NCBI GenBank assembly: GCA_002897695.1
Contig: BDTG01000008.1
Span: forward strand, 105,345-169,344
From: a bacterium BMS3Abin14
Lineage (GTDB): Bacteria > BMS3Abin14
DNA: 64,000 bases
Direction of reading: 5' to 3'
Shown piece by piece: positions 7,862-17,660 of the stretch (the first letter of the stretch is position 1; every line of letters begins with the position of its first letter). The position numbers were made by a program, and so were the translations under genes. The notes below the pieces were generated by a model. The model worked only from the letters and a program-made list of their open reading frames with translations. It made no database searches and had not been told where the DNA came from.

Positions 7862-9265
7862 TTAAGGAACCTCCATCTGGAGACGGAAAGAAACCTTGGA
7901 AGGGTCGGCGCCTACCCGTGCATTCTGGACCTTGACCTCTCTGAACTTTCCGGATTTATCGAGTGCGCCTTTGATCCTGTCAATGGCATCGAAGGATGAA
8001 GCTGTGCCTTCCAGGCGGAGCCGGCCTGAATCCAGGGACAGTTCGTTGATCCTCAGGTCCAGATCACCGGGGATAGCCCGGCTGAGATCCCCAAGTACCG
8101 AGAGAGCGGTCCTGCCGGAAAAACCAGCGTAATCGGCGGCCTTTTTCTGAAGGGTGGAAATTTTCTCCTCTATCTGGGCCACAGGATTGACGACCCTCGA
8201 ATCCGGAAACATGCTCTTGAAGGAGGAACTGAGCGTCCCGGCGTAGGCTTGATATCCGTCCCTCGCGGCGGTGTACTCACCCCCGAGGTACCCGGCGCCC
8301 AGAAGGAGCAGCAGGCCGGCCAGAATCGCGGTCCGAAATGCAGACCCTTTCAGTGCGGTAAGTGCGCTTCCGGGTTTAAAGGATCCCTGACGAAGGTCAA
8401 AGGACGAGGATTCCCGGCGGCCCAGCGCCCTGAGGGCCAACCCCAGTGCGGGAAGGTATTGACCGGATTCACCAGAAACGGTCAGATCGCTTTCACTGAA
8501 GATGGCCCAGTCCCTCGCGGTTGTTACCCTGGACACACCGGCCTCATTGAACGCAGCCAGGAAGGGTTCGAGGAGAGAACCGCAGGCCAGGAGGAGTTCG
8601 CCCCCCTCGGCCATGAGACCGGTGGTCATATCCACCATGTTGTTCAATTGTCCGGCGGGGTCACCGGCAAGCCGCATTCTCCTCAGTGCGGACGTTCTTC
8701 CGGAGACAAATCCAATACCGATAGCCTCTCCCTCGCCGCAGTAAAGGATGCCTCCATCCACGATTCCGCCGAAAGCGGACGCAGCGGCCAATCCGATGGC
8801 GTCGGTCTGAATCGCCGCCGGGGAAACACCTGCCGGCAAAATTCTTAAAACCTCCCGGACCAGTTCCCGATCGCAGGCGATGGCCACACCCTCGCATCCA
8901 TGCTTTTTTATGGTAAAAGGAATAAAATCAGAAACCGATTCATCGGACGAGATGGGGATTTCACCCTCCAGCTCCGAAGGGAGGACCTGGCTGACCCGTC
9001 GGCGCCCGGCGAACGGGAAGGAAAGGGTCCGGTGAAATGTGAGAACATCAGGGACCCCGAGGACGATCCTCTCCGTAGAAAATCCGTTTTCCACGACAAG
9101 CCTCAGGGCTGAGGCCCAGCGGTCGTAGAGCGTCTCCCCTTCCCCCGGAAAAGCAGCGGCACGGCTCAGTGAAACTCCTCTCAGATTAGCGGAAAGTTCA
9201 ACTGCCGTAACGTCTCCGCCTTCATTAAGGGCTATGCCTGTGCCGGTTTGAGTAAACATTTCCAT
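7862..9265 (-). CDS. gspL: Type II secretion system protein GspL (PilM-like)
   Basis: 467 residues. The cytoplasmic N-terminal ~270 residues have the actin-like PilM/GspL fold that docks onto the GspE ATPase. A single membrane segment follows (FRTAILAGLLLLLGAGYLGG, ~305-325), then a periplasmic ferredoxin-like domain with INELSLDSGRLRLEGTA. It anchors the secretion ATPase to the inner-membrane platform with GspM and GspF. It is 14 bases downstream of gspK and starts at ATG 9265; no strong ribosome site is visible. Confidence 0.88.
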   Translation of the reverse strand: MEMFTQTGTGIALNEGGDVTAVELSANLRGVSLSRAAAFPGEGETLYDRWASALRLVVENGFSTERIVLGVPDVLTFHRTLSFPFAGRRRVSQVLPSELEGEIPISSDESVSDFIPFTIKKHGCEGVAIACDRELVREVLRILPAGVSPAAIQTDAIGLAAASAFGGIVDGGILYCGEGEAIGIGFVSGRTSALRRMRLAGDPAGQLNNMVDMTTGLMAEGGELLLACGSLLEPFLAAFNEAGVSRVTTARDWAIFSESDLTVSGESGQYLPALGLALRALGRRESSSFDLRQGSFKPGSALTALKGSAFRTAILAGLLLLLGAGYLGGEYTAARDGYQAYAGTLSSSFKSMFPDSRVVNPVAQIEEKISTLQKKAADYAGFSGRTALSVLGDLSRAIPGDLDLRINELSLDSGRLRLEGTASSFDAIDRIKGALDKSGKFREVKVQNARVGADPSKVSFRLQMEVP

Positions 9266-9279
9266 GAGCGGTAAAGTTA

Positions 9280-10302
9280 TCAGAACCCCCTGTAGTACAC
9301 AAGGCTGACATGTTTCCCCTGCCTGGCGAAGATGCCGACCGCTGTGCTGGAAGACCTCTCTGTCTCTCCGGTTATAACGGCGGAAAAATGGCTGCTGTTT
9401 ACGTCAATCAGCGTTAAAACCTGATTGTAGAGGTCCTCGTGAAAATCCGCCACCCTCTCTTTCAGTTCGTTGGTTGTCGTAAACGGGGCATCGGATCGGA
9501 CCGAAACGATCTCATCGGCAAGTTCCCGGTCAATTATGTAGTCAACTCCCTCAACCCCCTTCGGGGTCAGGGCCATGAGGACCTCCGCCGGTGCGGTATT
9601 GATATTTATCTTCCCGTTCTGCCCCCCGTATATGGTGACAAATCTTCTCAAAGGGGGAATCTTCCCCTCACCGCGGTTAAGGAGTGCGTCGCCGACCCCC
9701 CTGACAAGGGCCAGCTCACCCACTGTCCGAAGCCTTTCATTGGGGCAGGCATAGGGTACGGACAGGTCTGAATAGTACTGGTCCTCGGCCCCATTTTCCA
9801 GGACGATGTTGTCCTCGTCCATCCAGTCGGTAAGGCCGGCGACGATTTCGTCCGCACGGCTCTCTGAAATACCGAGAGATGTCAGCAGGGACCAGAGGCG
9901 GCCGGCCGCTTTTGCCGTCGCCCCATCGGTCTCGCCGTCATTGTTGACCAGCGTGTTAAGGTTCAGTTTCCCCTCCTCGTCTTCGACCCTGCCGCTTACC
10001 CAACCGAGATCAGCGACGGGTATTGTGCCGGCCGAATTGGCGGCCGCCCAATCGTCACTGAATGAATCGACACCGGTGTCGTCCTTCTCCAGAGCGGCCT
10101 GTACCAGGGCAAGGCCCGAACGGGCGATATATTCGGTCTGAAGCTCATAGGCGGCATTATAGGCTATATCCTCAAACAGATTCACCCCCGCCCTCGTATC
10201 CAGCACCACCACGGAGAGGAGGAGCACCGCCACAATGGCCATAAGAAGGGCAACGCCCCGCTCTCCCCCCGAAGCCCGTTTCGATGCCATGGCGCTGCTC
10301 AT
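9280..10302 (-). CDS. gspK: Type II secretion minor pseudopilin GspK
   Basis: 340 residues. A basic leader ends at ERG, followed by the class III signal VALLMAIVAVLLLSVVVLDTR. As is usual for GspK, the +5 glutamate of other pseudopilins is absent. The large insert contains the helix-hairpin-helix-like segments and INTAPAEVLMAL motif typical of the family. GspK caps the pseudopilus tip with GspI and GspJ. An alternative start is ATG at 10290. The gene follows gspI after six bases, exactly where gspJ would normally lie. Confidence 0.92.
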   Translation of the reverse strand: MSSAMASKRASGGERGVALLMAIVAVLLLSVVVLDTRAGVNLFEDIAYNAAYELQTEYIARSGLALVQAALEKDDTGVDSFSDDWAAANSAGTIPVADLGWVSGRVEDEEGKLNLNTLVNNDGETDGATAKAAGRLWSLLTSLGISESRADEIVAGLTDWMDEDNIVLENGAEDQYYSDLSVPYACPNERLRTVGELALVRGVGDALLNRGEGKIPPLRRFVTIYGGQNGKININTAPAEVLMALTPKGVEGVDYIIDRELADEIVSVRSDAPFTTTNELKERVADFHEDLYNQVLTLIDVNSSHFSAVITGETERSSSTAVGIFARQGKHVSLVYYRGF

Positions 10303-10308
10303 GGCATC

Positions 10309-10713
10309 TTATTCCGGCAGGTAGACAACCACATGGTAGGACTCTTCCCTGGTGCCTTCCATCCACTTTATCGTAAGGCTGATCTCCCTGGCCCCGGAAA
10401 ATTCCGCATCGGAGACGGTATCGGACCAGGTGTATATTCCGTTCTCATCCTTGCCCTCATCCCGGGTAGAGTCAGGGACACCGCTGGAAATTATCCCCTC
10501 CATCTTCTCCCGTGCCAGAAAAGAAGCCCCCATGAGGCGGGTGGCGTGAAGGGTTCGGGTGTTGTTAAGCCCATCCGTCTGAAGCAGGATCAACAGGCCC
10601 GCCGCCAGGACGGCAAGAGCCGCGAGAATCTCCAGGAGGGTAAAACCGTCACCCGCCTCATGGAAGCTGCAGTGGGGGCTTCGGCGGTGGCTACTGCGCT
10701 GAGAGTTCCACAT
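10309..10713 (-). CDS. gspI: Type II secretion minor pseudopilin GspI
   Basis: About 134 residues. After a leader the prepilin signal GDGFTLLEILAALAVLAAG is visible, with Gly at -1 and Glu at +5. The C-terminus has the WMEGTREESYHVVVYLPE strand pattern of GspI, a tip component of the pseudopilus. The start was set at ATG 10713 because GGAGG lies six bases upstream; ATG 10719 abuts that site. It overlaps the end of gspH by 23 bases. Confidence 0.88.
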   Translation of the reverse strand: MWNSQRSSHRRSPHCSFHEAGDGFTLLEILAALAVLAAGLLILLQTDGLNNTRTLHATRLMGASFLAREKMEGIISSGVPDSTRDEGKDENGIYTWSDTVSDAEFSGAREISLTIKWMEGTREESYHVVVYLPE

Positions 10714-11272
10714 ACCCATCCTCCAGCCGAACTACCCCGCTCAACATCTCCGGTCGAATACTCAGGATTCTCCCTTTCCTGTCCCCAACATGGATAATCG
10801 AAGGTTCGACAATCCCCCGGGGCGACAGATGGATCTTTCCGATGCCCTCGTTTTTCTTCCCCTCCCCGGCTGTTACCACGTCCACTATTTTCATCTGTTC
10901 GGGAAGCCGGAGGGTCCTGACATCCTCATCCGGAATATATTTGTCCTCAGGGCCGAAGTATGACGCCGTGACGACCGATTGGTCCAGGTCGAAATCCAGC
11001 CTGTAGTAACGCCTCAGGGTTATGGCCCGATCCCTGGTGAGTTTGATCAGCAGTTCCAGTTTTCGGACTCCACGGTCCGTCTCCAACCCCGAGATATCGG
11101 GCAGTCTCGGCAGGATAATCCCGACGGCGATGCCGATGATCACCATAACTATGACCAGCTCCAGGAGGGTAAACCCCCCATCTGAAACGGCTGCCGCATC
11201 CCTGTAATTTCCATAGACAGGACATTTGCCCCACGGTCCTTTACTCAAGGGTCCATGATTCAACGTCCGCAT
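10691..11272 (-). CDS. gspH: Type II secretion pseudopilin GspH
   Basis: A pseudopilin joining the major pilin GspG to the tip complex. The prepilin signal is GGFTLLELVIVMVIIGIAVG, followed by a long helix (RGVRKLELLIKLTRDRAITL) and the GspH/FimT beta domain. The frame is open to 11332, deep inside gspG; ATG 11272 with AAGGAGG about eleven bases upstream is preferred. A TTG at 11248 would give a shorter, more typical leader. It overlaps the end of gspG. Confidence 0.88.
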   Translation of the reverse strand: MRTLNHGPLSKGPWGKCPVYGNYRDAAAVSDGGFTLLELVIVMVIIGIAVGIILPRLPDISGLETDRGVRKLELLIKLTRDRAITLRRYYRLDFDLDQSVVTASYFGPEDKYIPDEDVRTLRLPEQMKIVDVVTAGEGKKNEGIGKIHLSPRGIVEPSIIHVGDRKGRILSIRPEMLSGVVRLEDGYVELSAQ

Positions 11273-11687
11273 CCTTCCCCTCGCCTCCTTCAACCCCATC
11301 GGTCCCATAGGAAACGATATCGAACTCTCCATGCAGACCGGGAGAGAGATAGATGTAATCCCTGCCCCAGGGGTCTAGAGGCACCTTCCCCTTTTCAAGA
11401 TAACCCCCGTCGCGGTATTTTCCGGGAACCGGATCGGTTGCAGGTTCTTTGACCAGTGCATCGAGACCCTGATCTGTGGTCGGATAAAACCCGTTATCCA
11501 GATAATAGGTCTTGAGGGCTGTCTCGAGGTTGGAAATGGTCACCTGGGCCTTCAGATGTCTGGCTTTCTCGGGTTCGCCCAGAAACCGTGGAGCAACGAT
11601 GGTGATGAGTGTTGCCAGAATAACCATGACCACCATGAGCTCGATGAGCGTGAACCCGCTCTCCCGTTCACCTGCTGGATTTTTCAT
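11241..11687 (-). CDS. gspG: Type II secretion major pseudopilin GspG
   Basis: 148 residues; polymerises into the pseudopilus that pushes substrates through the GspD pore. It has a short leader MKNPAGERESG, the prepilin helix FTLIELMVVMVILATLITI, and the C-terminal calcium-site region (TDQGLDALVKEP, PLDPWGRDYIYLSPG, DIVSYGTDG) that is diagnostic of GspG. ATG 11687 follows AGGAGAAG; the longer frame to 11738 lacks this. The prepilin peptidase GspO is not in the window. Confidence 0.95.
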   Translation of the reverse strand: MKNPAGERESGFTLIELMVVMVILATLITIVAPRFLGEPEKARHLKAQVTISNLETALKTYYLDNGFYPTTDQGLDALVKEPATDPVPGKYRDGGYLEKGKVPLDPWGRDYIYLSPGLHGEFDIVSYGTDGVEGGEGKDADVESWTLE

Positions 11688-11738
11688 AATTCTTCTCCTG
11701 TAAAAAAACCGATTGTGACAACCTCGAAAAAAGTACAT

Positions 11739-12962
11739 CTATCCCGATCTTACGAGCTGGTTCAGATCAAAGATGGGAAGAAGCACCGCAAGGACGACAA
11801 ACAGCACTACCCCTGCCATCAGAAGAATGAGGATGGGCTCCATAACCGAGGTCAGCGCCTGGATGGAGGTGGTTACCTCTTCCTCGTAGGACTCCGCTAC
11901 ACTAGTCAACATCCCGGCCAGGTCCCCGCTCTCTTCCCCCACCGCGATAACCCTCGATACGAGAGGTGGAAATACGGCGCCGGCCCGCAGTGCGTCTGCC
12001 AGGGACCCACCGCGGGAGACGGACATGGCGGCCTTCCCAACGGCCGAGTTGAGCACCCGGTTTCCGATTACCTGTCCCGCAACTTCGAGGGACCGCAAAA
12101 GAGGAACACCGCTCTGGAGTAAAGATCCGAGGATGAAGCACATCCTGACGGTGGCAATCTTCAGGGCGAGTCGGCCAAACACGGGCACTTTCAGCTTCAG
12201 GCCGTCCACAACCGGCCCGAACCTGGCGCTGGCTGCCAGTTTTCTATACAGCAAAAAACCCAGCACGCCGGCGGCAACAAGGGCAGGCCAGAAACGCGAG
12301 GCCAGGTCACTGACAAAGAGAAGAATCCGTGTGGGCAGCGGGAGCACCCTGCCGAAATCCGAAAAGATTCCCACTACCTGGGGAACAACATAGGCGAAAA
12401 GAAAGAGAAGAAAGGTGAAACCGAGGAGCGTCATGATAATCGGGTATGTAAGCGCCGCCAGGACTTTGCTCCTGAGCCGGGTCTCCTTCTCCAGAGTGAC
12501 CGCCAGACGCGCCATAATGGCATCCAGAAACCCCCCCGATTCCCCTGCCCTCACCATCTGGATATAGATGGGCGGAAACACAGATGGATGCTCCGCCAGG
12601 GCCTCATGAAAGGATTTTCCCTCGTTTATTCCGTTGCGAACGCTGCTTAACACCTTGCGAACGGCCGGCTTTTCAACCTGTTCCATGAGAGCTTCCAATG
12701 CCTGCACGAGCGTGAGACCGGCTTTAAGCAATGTTGCGATCTGACGAGCGGTTGTGGCAAGGTCCTTCCGGCTCATACGCCCGAAAAGGGAAAGTTCCCT
12801 GGAGGAGGGATCATCCTTTCCGGCAGCCGCATCTTCCAGTGAGACCACAAAAAAGCCATCGGCCTTCAACCGTTCGCGGGCCGCAGACAGGGTTCCGGCA
12901 TCAACGAAGCCGGCCCGTTTTCTGCCCCTGGCATCCAGGGCGCTGTACTCAAACAGGGGCAT
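11739..12962 (-). CDS. gspF: Type II secretion inner-membrane protein GspF
   Basis: 407 residues, the polytopic platform protein of the secretion machine. It begins with the typical MPLFEYSALDARGRKRAG and has two repeated GspF domains (about residues 70-195 and 270-395), each ending in membrane helices; KAGLTLVQALEALMEQ and SGVPLLRSLEVAGQV are the paired cytoplasmic signatures. It overlaps the end of gspE by 14 bases and is 51 bases before gspG. Confidence 0.95.
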   Translation of the reverse strand: MPLFEYSALDARGRKRAGFVDAGTLSAARERLKADGFFVVSLEDAAAGKDDPSSRELSLFGRMSRKDLATTARQIATLLKAGLTLVQALEALMEQVEKPAVRKVLSSVRNGINEGKSFHEALAEHPSVFPPIYIQMVRAGESGGFLDAIMARLAVTLEKETRLRSKVLAALTYPIIMTLLGFTFLLFLFAYVVPQVVGIFSDFGRVLPLPTRILLFVSDLASRFWPALVAAGVLGFLLYRKLAASARFGPVVDGLKLKVPVFGRLALKIATVRMCFILGSLLQSGVPLLRSLEVAGQVIGNRVLNSAVGKAAMSVSRGGSLADALRAGAVFPPLVSRVIAVGEESGDLAGMLTSVAESYEEEVTTSIQALTSVMEPILILLMAGVVLFVVLAVLLPIFDLNQLVRSG

Positions 12963-14676
12963 GGCCGGATTCCTCCTGGGTAACCCTGAGAATCTCCTCC
13001 ACAGTGGTCACCCCATCCAGGACTTTCCTGGCTCCATCCTGCCGTATCGTTCTCATGCCCTCTTCTATGGCGATCCGGTAGACGGTGCCGCTGTCAGGAT
13101 TTTTCAGAACCGCTGTCTTGATCCTGTCCGTGACCAAAAGGAGTTCATAGATACCCGTCCTGCCTACGTAGCCGGTTCCCAGACATTGATCACACCCTGC
13201 GCCCTGGTGCAGACGGCCCTCGGGTATATCATCCTGGCTCCAGCCCAGTTCTGCCAGTTCCTCATCGAGTGGGGCGTATTGTTCTACGCAGTGGGGACAA
13301 ATCTTTCGGACGAGCCTCTGTGCCAGAATCGCGGTAACGGAGGACGCGACAAGAAACGGCTCAACCCCCATGTCGATGAGCCTGGTAACGGCTCCGGCCG
13401 CGTCATTGGTGTGAAGGGTCGATAAAACGAGATGGCCGGTCAGGGAGGCCTGAATCGCAATTTCAGCCGTTTCCAGATCGCGTATCTCACCCACCATGAT
13501 TACATTGGGATCCTGCCTGAGAATGGATCGAAGCCCGTTGGCAAAGGTAAGATCAATTTTCGGATTCACCTGAATCTGGCTTATCCCCCGGAGCTGGTAT
13601 TCCACCGGGTCCTCCACGGTTATTATGTTCCTGTCGGCAGAGTTGATCCTGGTAAGCGCCCCGTACAGGGTGGTTGTTTTTCCGCTTCCCGTCGGTCCGG
13701 TCACGAGGGTAATGCCGTGGCTTGAATGGACGATCCTCTCCATTGAGCTGAGATGTTCCGGACCCATTCCGATCTCCTCTAACCCCAACAGCACCTGGGA
13801 TCGATCCAGGAGCCTCAAAACGCCCCGCTCCCCAAAACGGGTCGGCACAATCGAGACCCGGATATCAATGTCCTTGCCGGCGATCTTGATCCTGATCCTC
13901 CCATCCTGGGGCAGGCGTTTTTCGGCGATATCGAGGTCCGCCATGACTTTTACTCGCGAGATTATGGAAGAATGAAGCCTCTGGGGCAGGGAGTGGACAT
14001 TGTGCAAGACCCCATCCACCCGGTATCGAACGGAGAGGTCTCCCTCAAAGGGCTCAATGTGGATGTCGCTGGCACGCCGGCGAACAGCTTCATAGAGGAG
14101 GGAGTTCACAAAGCTTATGATGGGAGCCTCGTCGGAGGAGTCGAGGAGATCCTGCGGTTCATCGAACTCACCTGCGTGAATGGCAAGGTCACCGTTATCG
14201 AGATTTTCAATGACCATGTCGGCCGAATCGGATGATCTCTCGTAGGTCAGATTGATGGCCTCGGATATGGCCCTTCGTGTTGAGAGTACGGGTTTGACCA
14301 CCGCCCCGAGAAAGACACTGACATTTTCGAGTACCTCATGGTCCAGTTGATTTACGGCGACCCTGGCCTCCCCGGTCTCAGCGTCCACGAAGGGATAAAG
14401 AAAATGTTTACGCGCATATTGAATGGGGATCCGGCGCTCAACATCCTCGTCACGAACCCGGGAGGAAAGGTCATCAGCGAAGGGTACGCCGGATACATCC
14501 CCGAGGATCGCAAGTATTTCAGCTTCCCCCAGTGTGTTCAGCCGAAGAAGCGCCTCCTCCAGAGTCGTTCCCATCCTCTCCATCTGGAGATTCGCCTCCT
14601 CGGCCTGGGCAATGGTCAGAAGGCCCCGTTCCACGAGGGCTTCACTGAGCCTCTCGGAAAAAGTGCGGCCTTTCAT
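12949..14676 (-). CDS. gspE: Type II secretion ATPase GspE
   Basis: 575-residue cytoplasmic hexameric ATPase that powers pseudopilus assembly. The N-terminal GspE-N domains (residues ~1-150) bind GspL. The motor has Walker A GPTGSGKTTTLYGAL, an Asp box (ITVEDPVEYQL), Walker B DPNVIMVGEIRD and a His box. A tetracysteine zinc subdomain (CPHC ... CDQC) marks the GspE/PilB class and separates it from PilT. It overlaps gspD by four bases (ATGA). Confidence 0.96.
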   Translation of the reverse strand: MKGRTFSERLSEALVERGLLTIAQAEEANLQMERMGTTLEEALLRLNTLGEAEILAILGDVSGVPFADDLSSRVRDEDVERRIPIQYARKHFLYPFVDAETGEARVAVNQLDHEVLENVSVFLGAVVKPVLSTRRAISEAINLTYERSSDSADMVIENLDNGDLAIHAGEFDEPQDLLDSSDEAPIISFVNSLLYEAVRRRASDIHIEPFEGDLSVRYRVDGVLHNVHSLPQRLHSSIISRVKVMADLDIAEKRLPQDGRIRIKIAGKDIDIRVSIVPTRFGERGVLRLLDRSQVLLGLEEIGMGPEHLSSMERIVHSSHGITLVTGPTGSGKTTTLYGALTRINSADRNIITVEDPVEYQLRGISQIQVNPKIDLTFANGLRSILRQDPNVIMVGEIRDLETAEIAIQASLTGHLVLSTLHTNDAAGAVTRLIDMGVEPFLVASSVTAILAQRLVRKICPHCVEQYAPLDEELAELGWSQDDIPEGRLHQGAGCDQCLGTGYVGRTGIYELLLVTDRIKTAVLKNPDSGTVYRIAIEEGMRTIRQDGARKVLDGVTTVEEILRVTQEESGHAPV

Positions 14677-16697
14677 TTCCCCTCTTCCCCGGGTTGACCC
14701 GGAGCATTCTCTCCATCATCAGCGGGATGCTTAACCAACCCTGTGCTTTCCATTATCTTTGAGGGGAGTAGATTTTGCTGCTGGACCCTCGATCGGGAGA
14801 CCTCCTGCATCTCCTTGGGATTGGAGATAATATGGGGAGTCAGGAAGATCAGGAGGTTCGTCTTGCTCGCAACGGTTGAAGTCTTGCGGAAAAGGGCCCC
14901 GAGTATGGGCAGGCTTCCAAGCACGGGAACCCGGCTGACGACCCGCGTCTGGTTGTCCCTGATCAACCCCCCGATAACCACCGTCTGGCCGTCGGAGACA
15001 AACACGCTCGTCTCGGCCTTGCGCTTGAGTGTCGTGGGTGCAACTACCTGAGAAAGGCCGGTGCTGATGGTGTTGGAAACCAGGGCCTCGAGCTGGGTAA
15101 AAATATCCAGCTTGACAAACCGTTGGGAGTTGATCTGCGGGGTGATCCTCAGGGTCAGGCCCACATCCCGGTAATCGAAGGTGATGATGGGCTGATTGTT
15201 GGAATCGAACTTCGTGCTCGTCTGAAACGGGACGTTCTGGGCCACGACGATCTCGGCCTCATGGTTATCAGTCGTCACGATAGTCGGGGTGGAGAGGATG
15301 TTAATGTCCGAATCGGTGCGAAGCAGACTTATGAGGGCCCCGAGGTTGGGAACATCAATCACCTGCCCGCCCAGATTAAAGGAGATCGTCTCGCCGAGGG
15401 CTCCGACGACAAGTCCGTGGGGAGTGCTGGGGAAGGAGACAACCAGTGAATCAAGCGCGCCGAAGGTTGATCCCGCAAAACCGAGGGTCCCGTCTCTGAA
15501 CCTGTTGGCCGCCCGCCATTCGACGCCCATGGAGAGTGTCTTGTCCATGGACACCTCCGCGATGAGGACCTCCACGAGGACCTGGTCCCGTGGCACATCA
15601 AGTTTCCTGATCACGGATTCCAGGACGGCATAATCCTCGGGGTTTGCTGTGATCACCAGTGCATTCGTGGCAGGATCCGAGATTATCGAGACACCCGTTT
15701 TATTTGTACCGGATCTTGGCGCAGCAGCCCGTGTCGCCTTGCCCGGGGCCGCCGTTGTCTGGCTGGATACCTGTTCCACGGGGATCCCCATGAGGACTTT
15801 TGAAAGATCATCCGAATCCGCGTTCTGCAGGTAGTAGACGTGGATTTTCCCGGTCCCCGCCGGCATTGCAACGTCCAGTTGCCCTATAAGGTCCTCCACC
15901 CGGTCGAGGGTCTGGACATCTCCAATGGCAATGATGGAGTTGGTCCTTTCATCCGGGATAATTTTTGTCGCCGCCGGTCCAGTCACCGGCGCCGGCTGGA
16001 TGCCCCTGGCCGATCGGCGGGGCGCGACCGCCGGACCCGATTGCTTCTGAATGATCTGGGTAATCTTCCCGGCGAGATCATCCACGGGGGCGTATTTCAC
16101 CTTGATGATACGGCTCTCTTCCCGTGCCCCGGCCACGTCCACCACGGATATGATCTGAACCAGGCGGGCCAGGAGAGACTCGGTGGTAGTGATTATGAGC
16201 AGGTTTGTCGGACCGTAGGCGCTGATGCTGTCGCTCTTGGGGATAAGGGGAGCGAGGAGGTTTCTAAGGTCCCCCGCGCTGGTATACCGGATGTGTATGA
16301 CCTGGGTAACGTACTGGTCTCCCTTCCTTCCCTTGACCGTAGTGCCTACCTCCGTGTCCATATTGTAGGTGGCGACGTTGGCCGCCGGCACGATCTTGTT
16401 GATCTTGCCCGCGGGGACCATGGCATACCCCTTGACCCTCAGGACTGACAGAAATACCTGGTAGATCTCGTCTGCGGTCAGGGATTTGGGGCCAACCACC
16501 GTAACCCTCCCCTGGACACGATCATCGATGAGGAAGTTCTTGCCGGTGATCTCGCTCACCGTCTCGATAACCTTACGGATATCCACATCGTTAAAATCAA
16601 TTTTATAGGCCGGCGCGGCCAGGGCTTTCATGGGCAGGGCCATGAGGATAACGGTGAGGATGACCGCTGGTATTTTTCTGGAGATTCGCTCTTTCAT
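14673..16697 (-). CDS. gspD: Type II secretion outer-membrane secretin GspD
   Basis: 674 residues. Signal peptide (1-27), N0 domain (YKIDFNDVDIRKVIETVSEI), N1-N3 ring domains (VIHIRYTSAGDLRNLLAPL, IIKVKYAPVDDLAGKI), and the secretin core with VPVLGSLPILGALFRKT and LLIFLTPHII. It forms the multimeric outer-membrane channel for folded exoproteins. The N3 loops are rich in Ala, Pro and Thr (about residues 220-240 and 320-335). No pilotin gene is recognised nearby. Confidence 0.96.
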   Translation of the reverse strand: MKERISRKIPAVILTVILMALPMKALAAPAYKIDFNDVDIRKVIETVSEITGKNFLIDDRVQGRVTVVGPKSLTADEIYQVFLSVLRVKGYAMVPAGKINKIVPAANVATYNMDTEVGTTVKGRKGDQYVTQVIHIRYTSAGDLRNLLAPLIPKSDSISAYGPTNLLIITTTESLLARLVQIISVVDVAGAREESRIIKVKYAPVDDLAGKITQIIQKQSGPAVAPRRSARGIQPAPVTGPAATKIIPDERTNSIIAIGDVQTLDRVEDLIGQLDVAMPAGTGKIHVYYLQNADSDDLSKVLMGIPVEQVSSQTTAAPGKATRAAAPRSGTNKTGVSIISDPATNALVITANPEDYAVLESVIRKLDVPRDQVLVEVLIAEVSMDKTLSMGVEWRAANRFRDGTLGFAGSTFGALDSLVVSFPSTPHGLVVGALGETISFNLGGQVIDVPNLGALISLLRTDSDINILSTPTIVTTDNHEAEIVVAQNVPFQTSTKFDSNNQPIITFDYRDVGLTLRITPQINSQRFVKLDIFTQLEALVSNTISTGLSQVVAPTTLKRKAETSVFVSDGQTVVIGGLIRDNQTRVVSRVPVLGSLPILGALFRKTSTVASKTNLLIFLTPHIISNPKEMQEVSRSRVQQQNLLPSKIMESTGLVKHPADDGENAPGQPGEEGK

Positions 16698-16704
16698 GGT
16701 ATTA

Positions 16705-17637
16705 TCACCTTATTTCATACTGAAGGGTGAGATTCTTCCGGAACCGCTCGATCACCAGTGTGATGCGGTTTTCGTCCCTTAACTGCTGGAACATCTGCAG
16801 GGCCTGTTCGGGGCCGGAGATCTCCAGCCCGTTTACCCGCTTAAGGATGTCGCCGTTGACCATGCCAAGCTTCATGAAGAGGCTGTTGGGGCGGATATTA
16901 AAGACCTTGAACCCGTCCGCTTTACCGTTGGAGAAGTGTGGGACCAGGCGGATCTGGGTCAGAAGCTTGCTGAAGTCCTTGAGAACACCGTCGACCTCCC
17001 TGCGATCCATGACATAGCTGTTTGCCGCAACCTTCCTCACAGTTATGCCAGTGGCTCTTTTTGCAATTCCGGGCCTGATCACCCGAGCGCCGGGTCTCCT
17101 CGCCGGTGGGGCGGCAACCCTGTCCGTGGCCTTCTCCAGGACCTCCCGATGCCCATTCCTCATCAATATGGCCCTGTTCCTGTCAACCGAGACCAAGGTC
17201 ACCCCTTCGACAACCGGGTCTCCCGCAAAGTACAACTGCTGCTCCTTCGTGCTGGTATTTTGAATAATGGCGAATGAGCGTCCACCCCTGACACTGACCA
17301 CCGTCCCCAGAAGCTGGAGGGGAAGGGCGCTTTCAGGAAGGCCTCCCTGGAGAACCACCGTCTCGTTCCCGCCGGAAGGGACTTGACTGATACGGCTGCC
17401 AAACAGGTTTCTATCAAGCACTGCGGCCGCGTCGACATCTCCCCCATGGCTTTTCCGGGAGGGGCCCTCAATCAAAGCAACGGCGCCGGAGCGCACAACA
17501 GATTCGGTCCCGGGGTGAATCAGGGCGGTGAGGATGATCTGCGACGCAAAAAAAGACGCAGCCACAATGAGGAGCAGGTCAGCCGCCGTAAAAATATATT
17601 TACCCGACTTTGACAGGGTCGAAAAAAGTTCATCCAT
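16705..17637 (-). CDS. gspC: Type II secretion protein GspC with PDZ domain
   Basis: 310 residues. A single N-terminal membrane helix (~15-40) precedes the periplasmic homology region (LPLQLLGTVVSVRGGRSFAIIQN), which contacts the GspD N0 domain, and a C-terminal PDZ domain (PHFSNGKADGFKVFNIRPNS onward, ILKRVNGLEI). GspC links inner platform and secretin and helps choose substrates. It is the first gsp gene, 23 bases after the lipoprotein gene and seven bases before gspD. Confidence 0.93.
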   Translation of the reverse strand: MDELFSTLSKSGKYIFTAADLLLIVAASFFASQIILTALIHPGTESVVRSGAVALIEGPSRKSHGGDVDAAAVLDRNLFGSRISQVPSGGNETVVLQGGLPESALPLQLLGTVVSVRGGRSFAIIQNTSTKEQQLYFAGDPVVEGVTLVSVDRNRAILMRNGHREVLEKATDRVAAPPARRPGARVIRPGIAKRATGITVRKVAANSYVMDRREVDGVLKDFSKLLTQIRLVPHFSNGKADGFKVFNIRPNSLFMKLGMVNGDILKRVNGLEISGPEQALQMFQQLRDENRITLVIERFRKNLTLQYEIR

Positions 17638-17660
17638 GGCTTGTTACTCCACAGGTTCCA

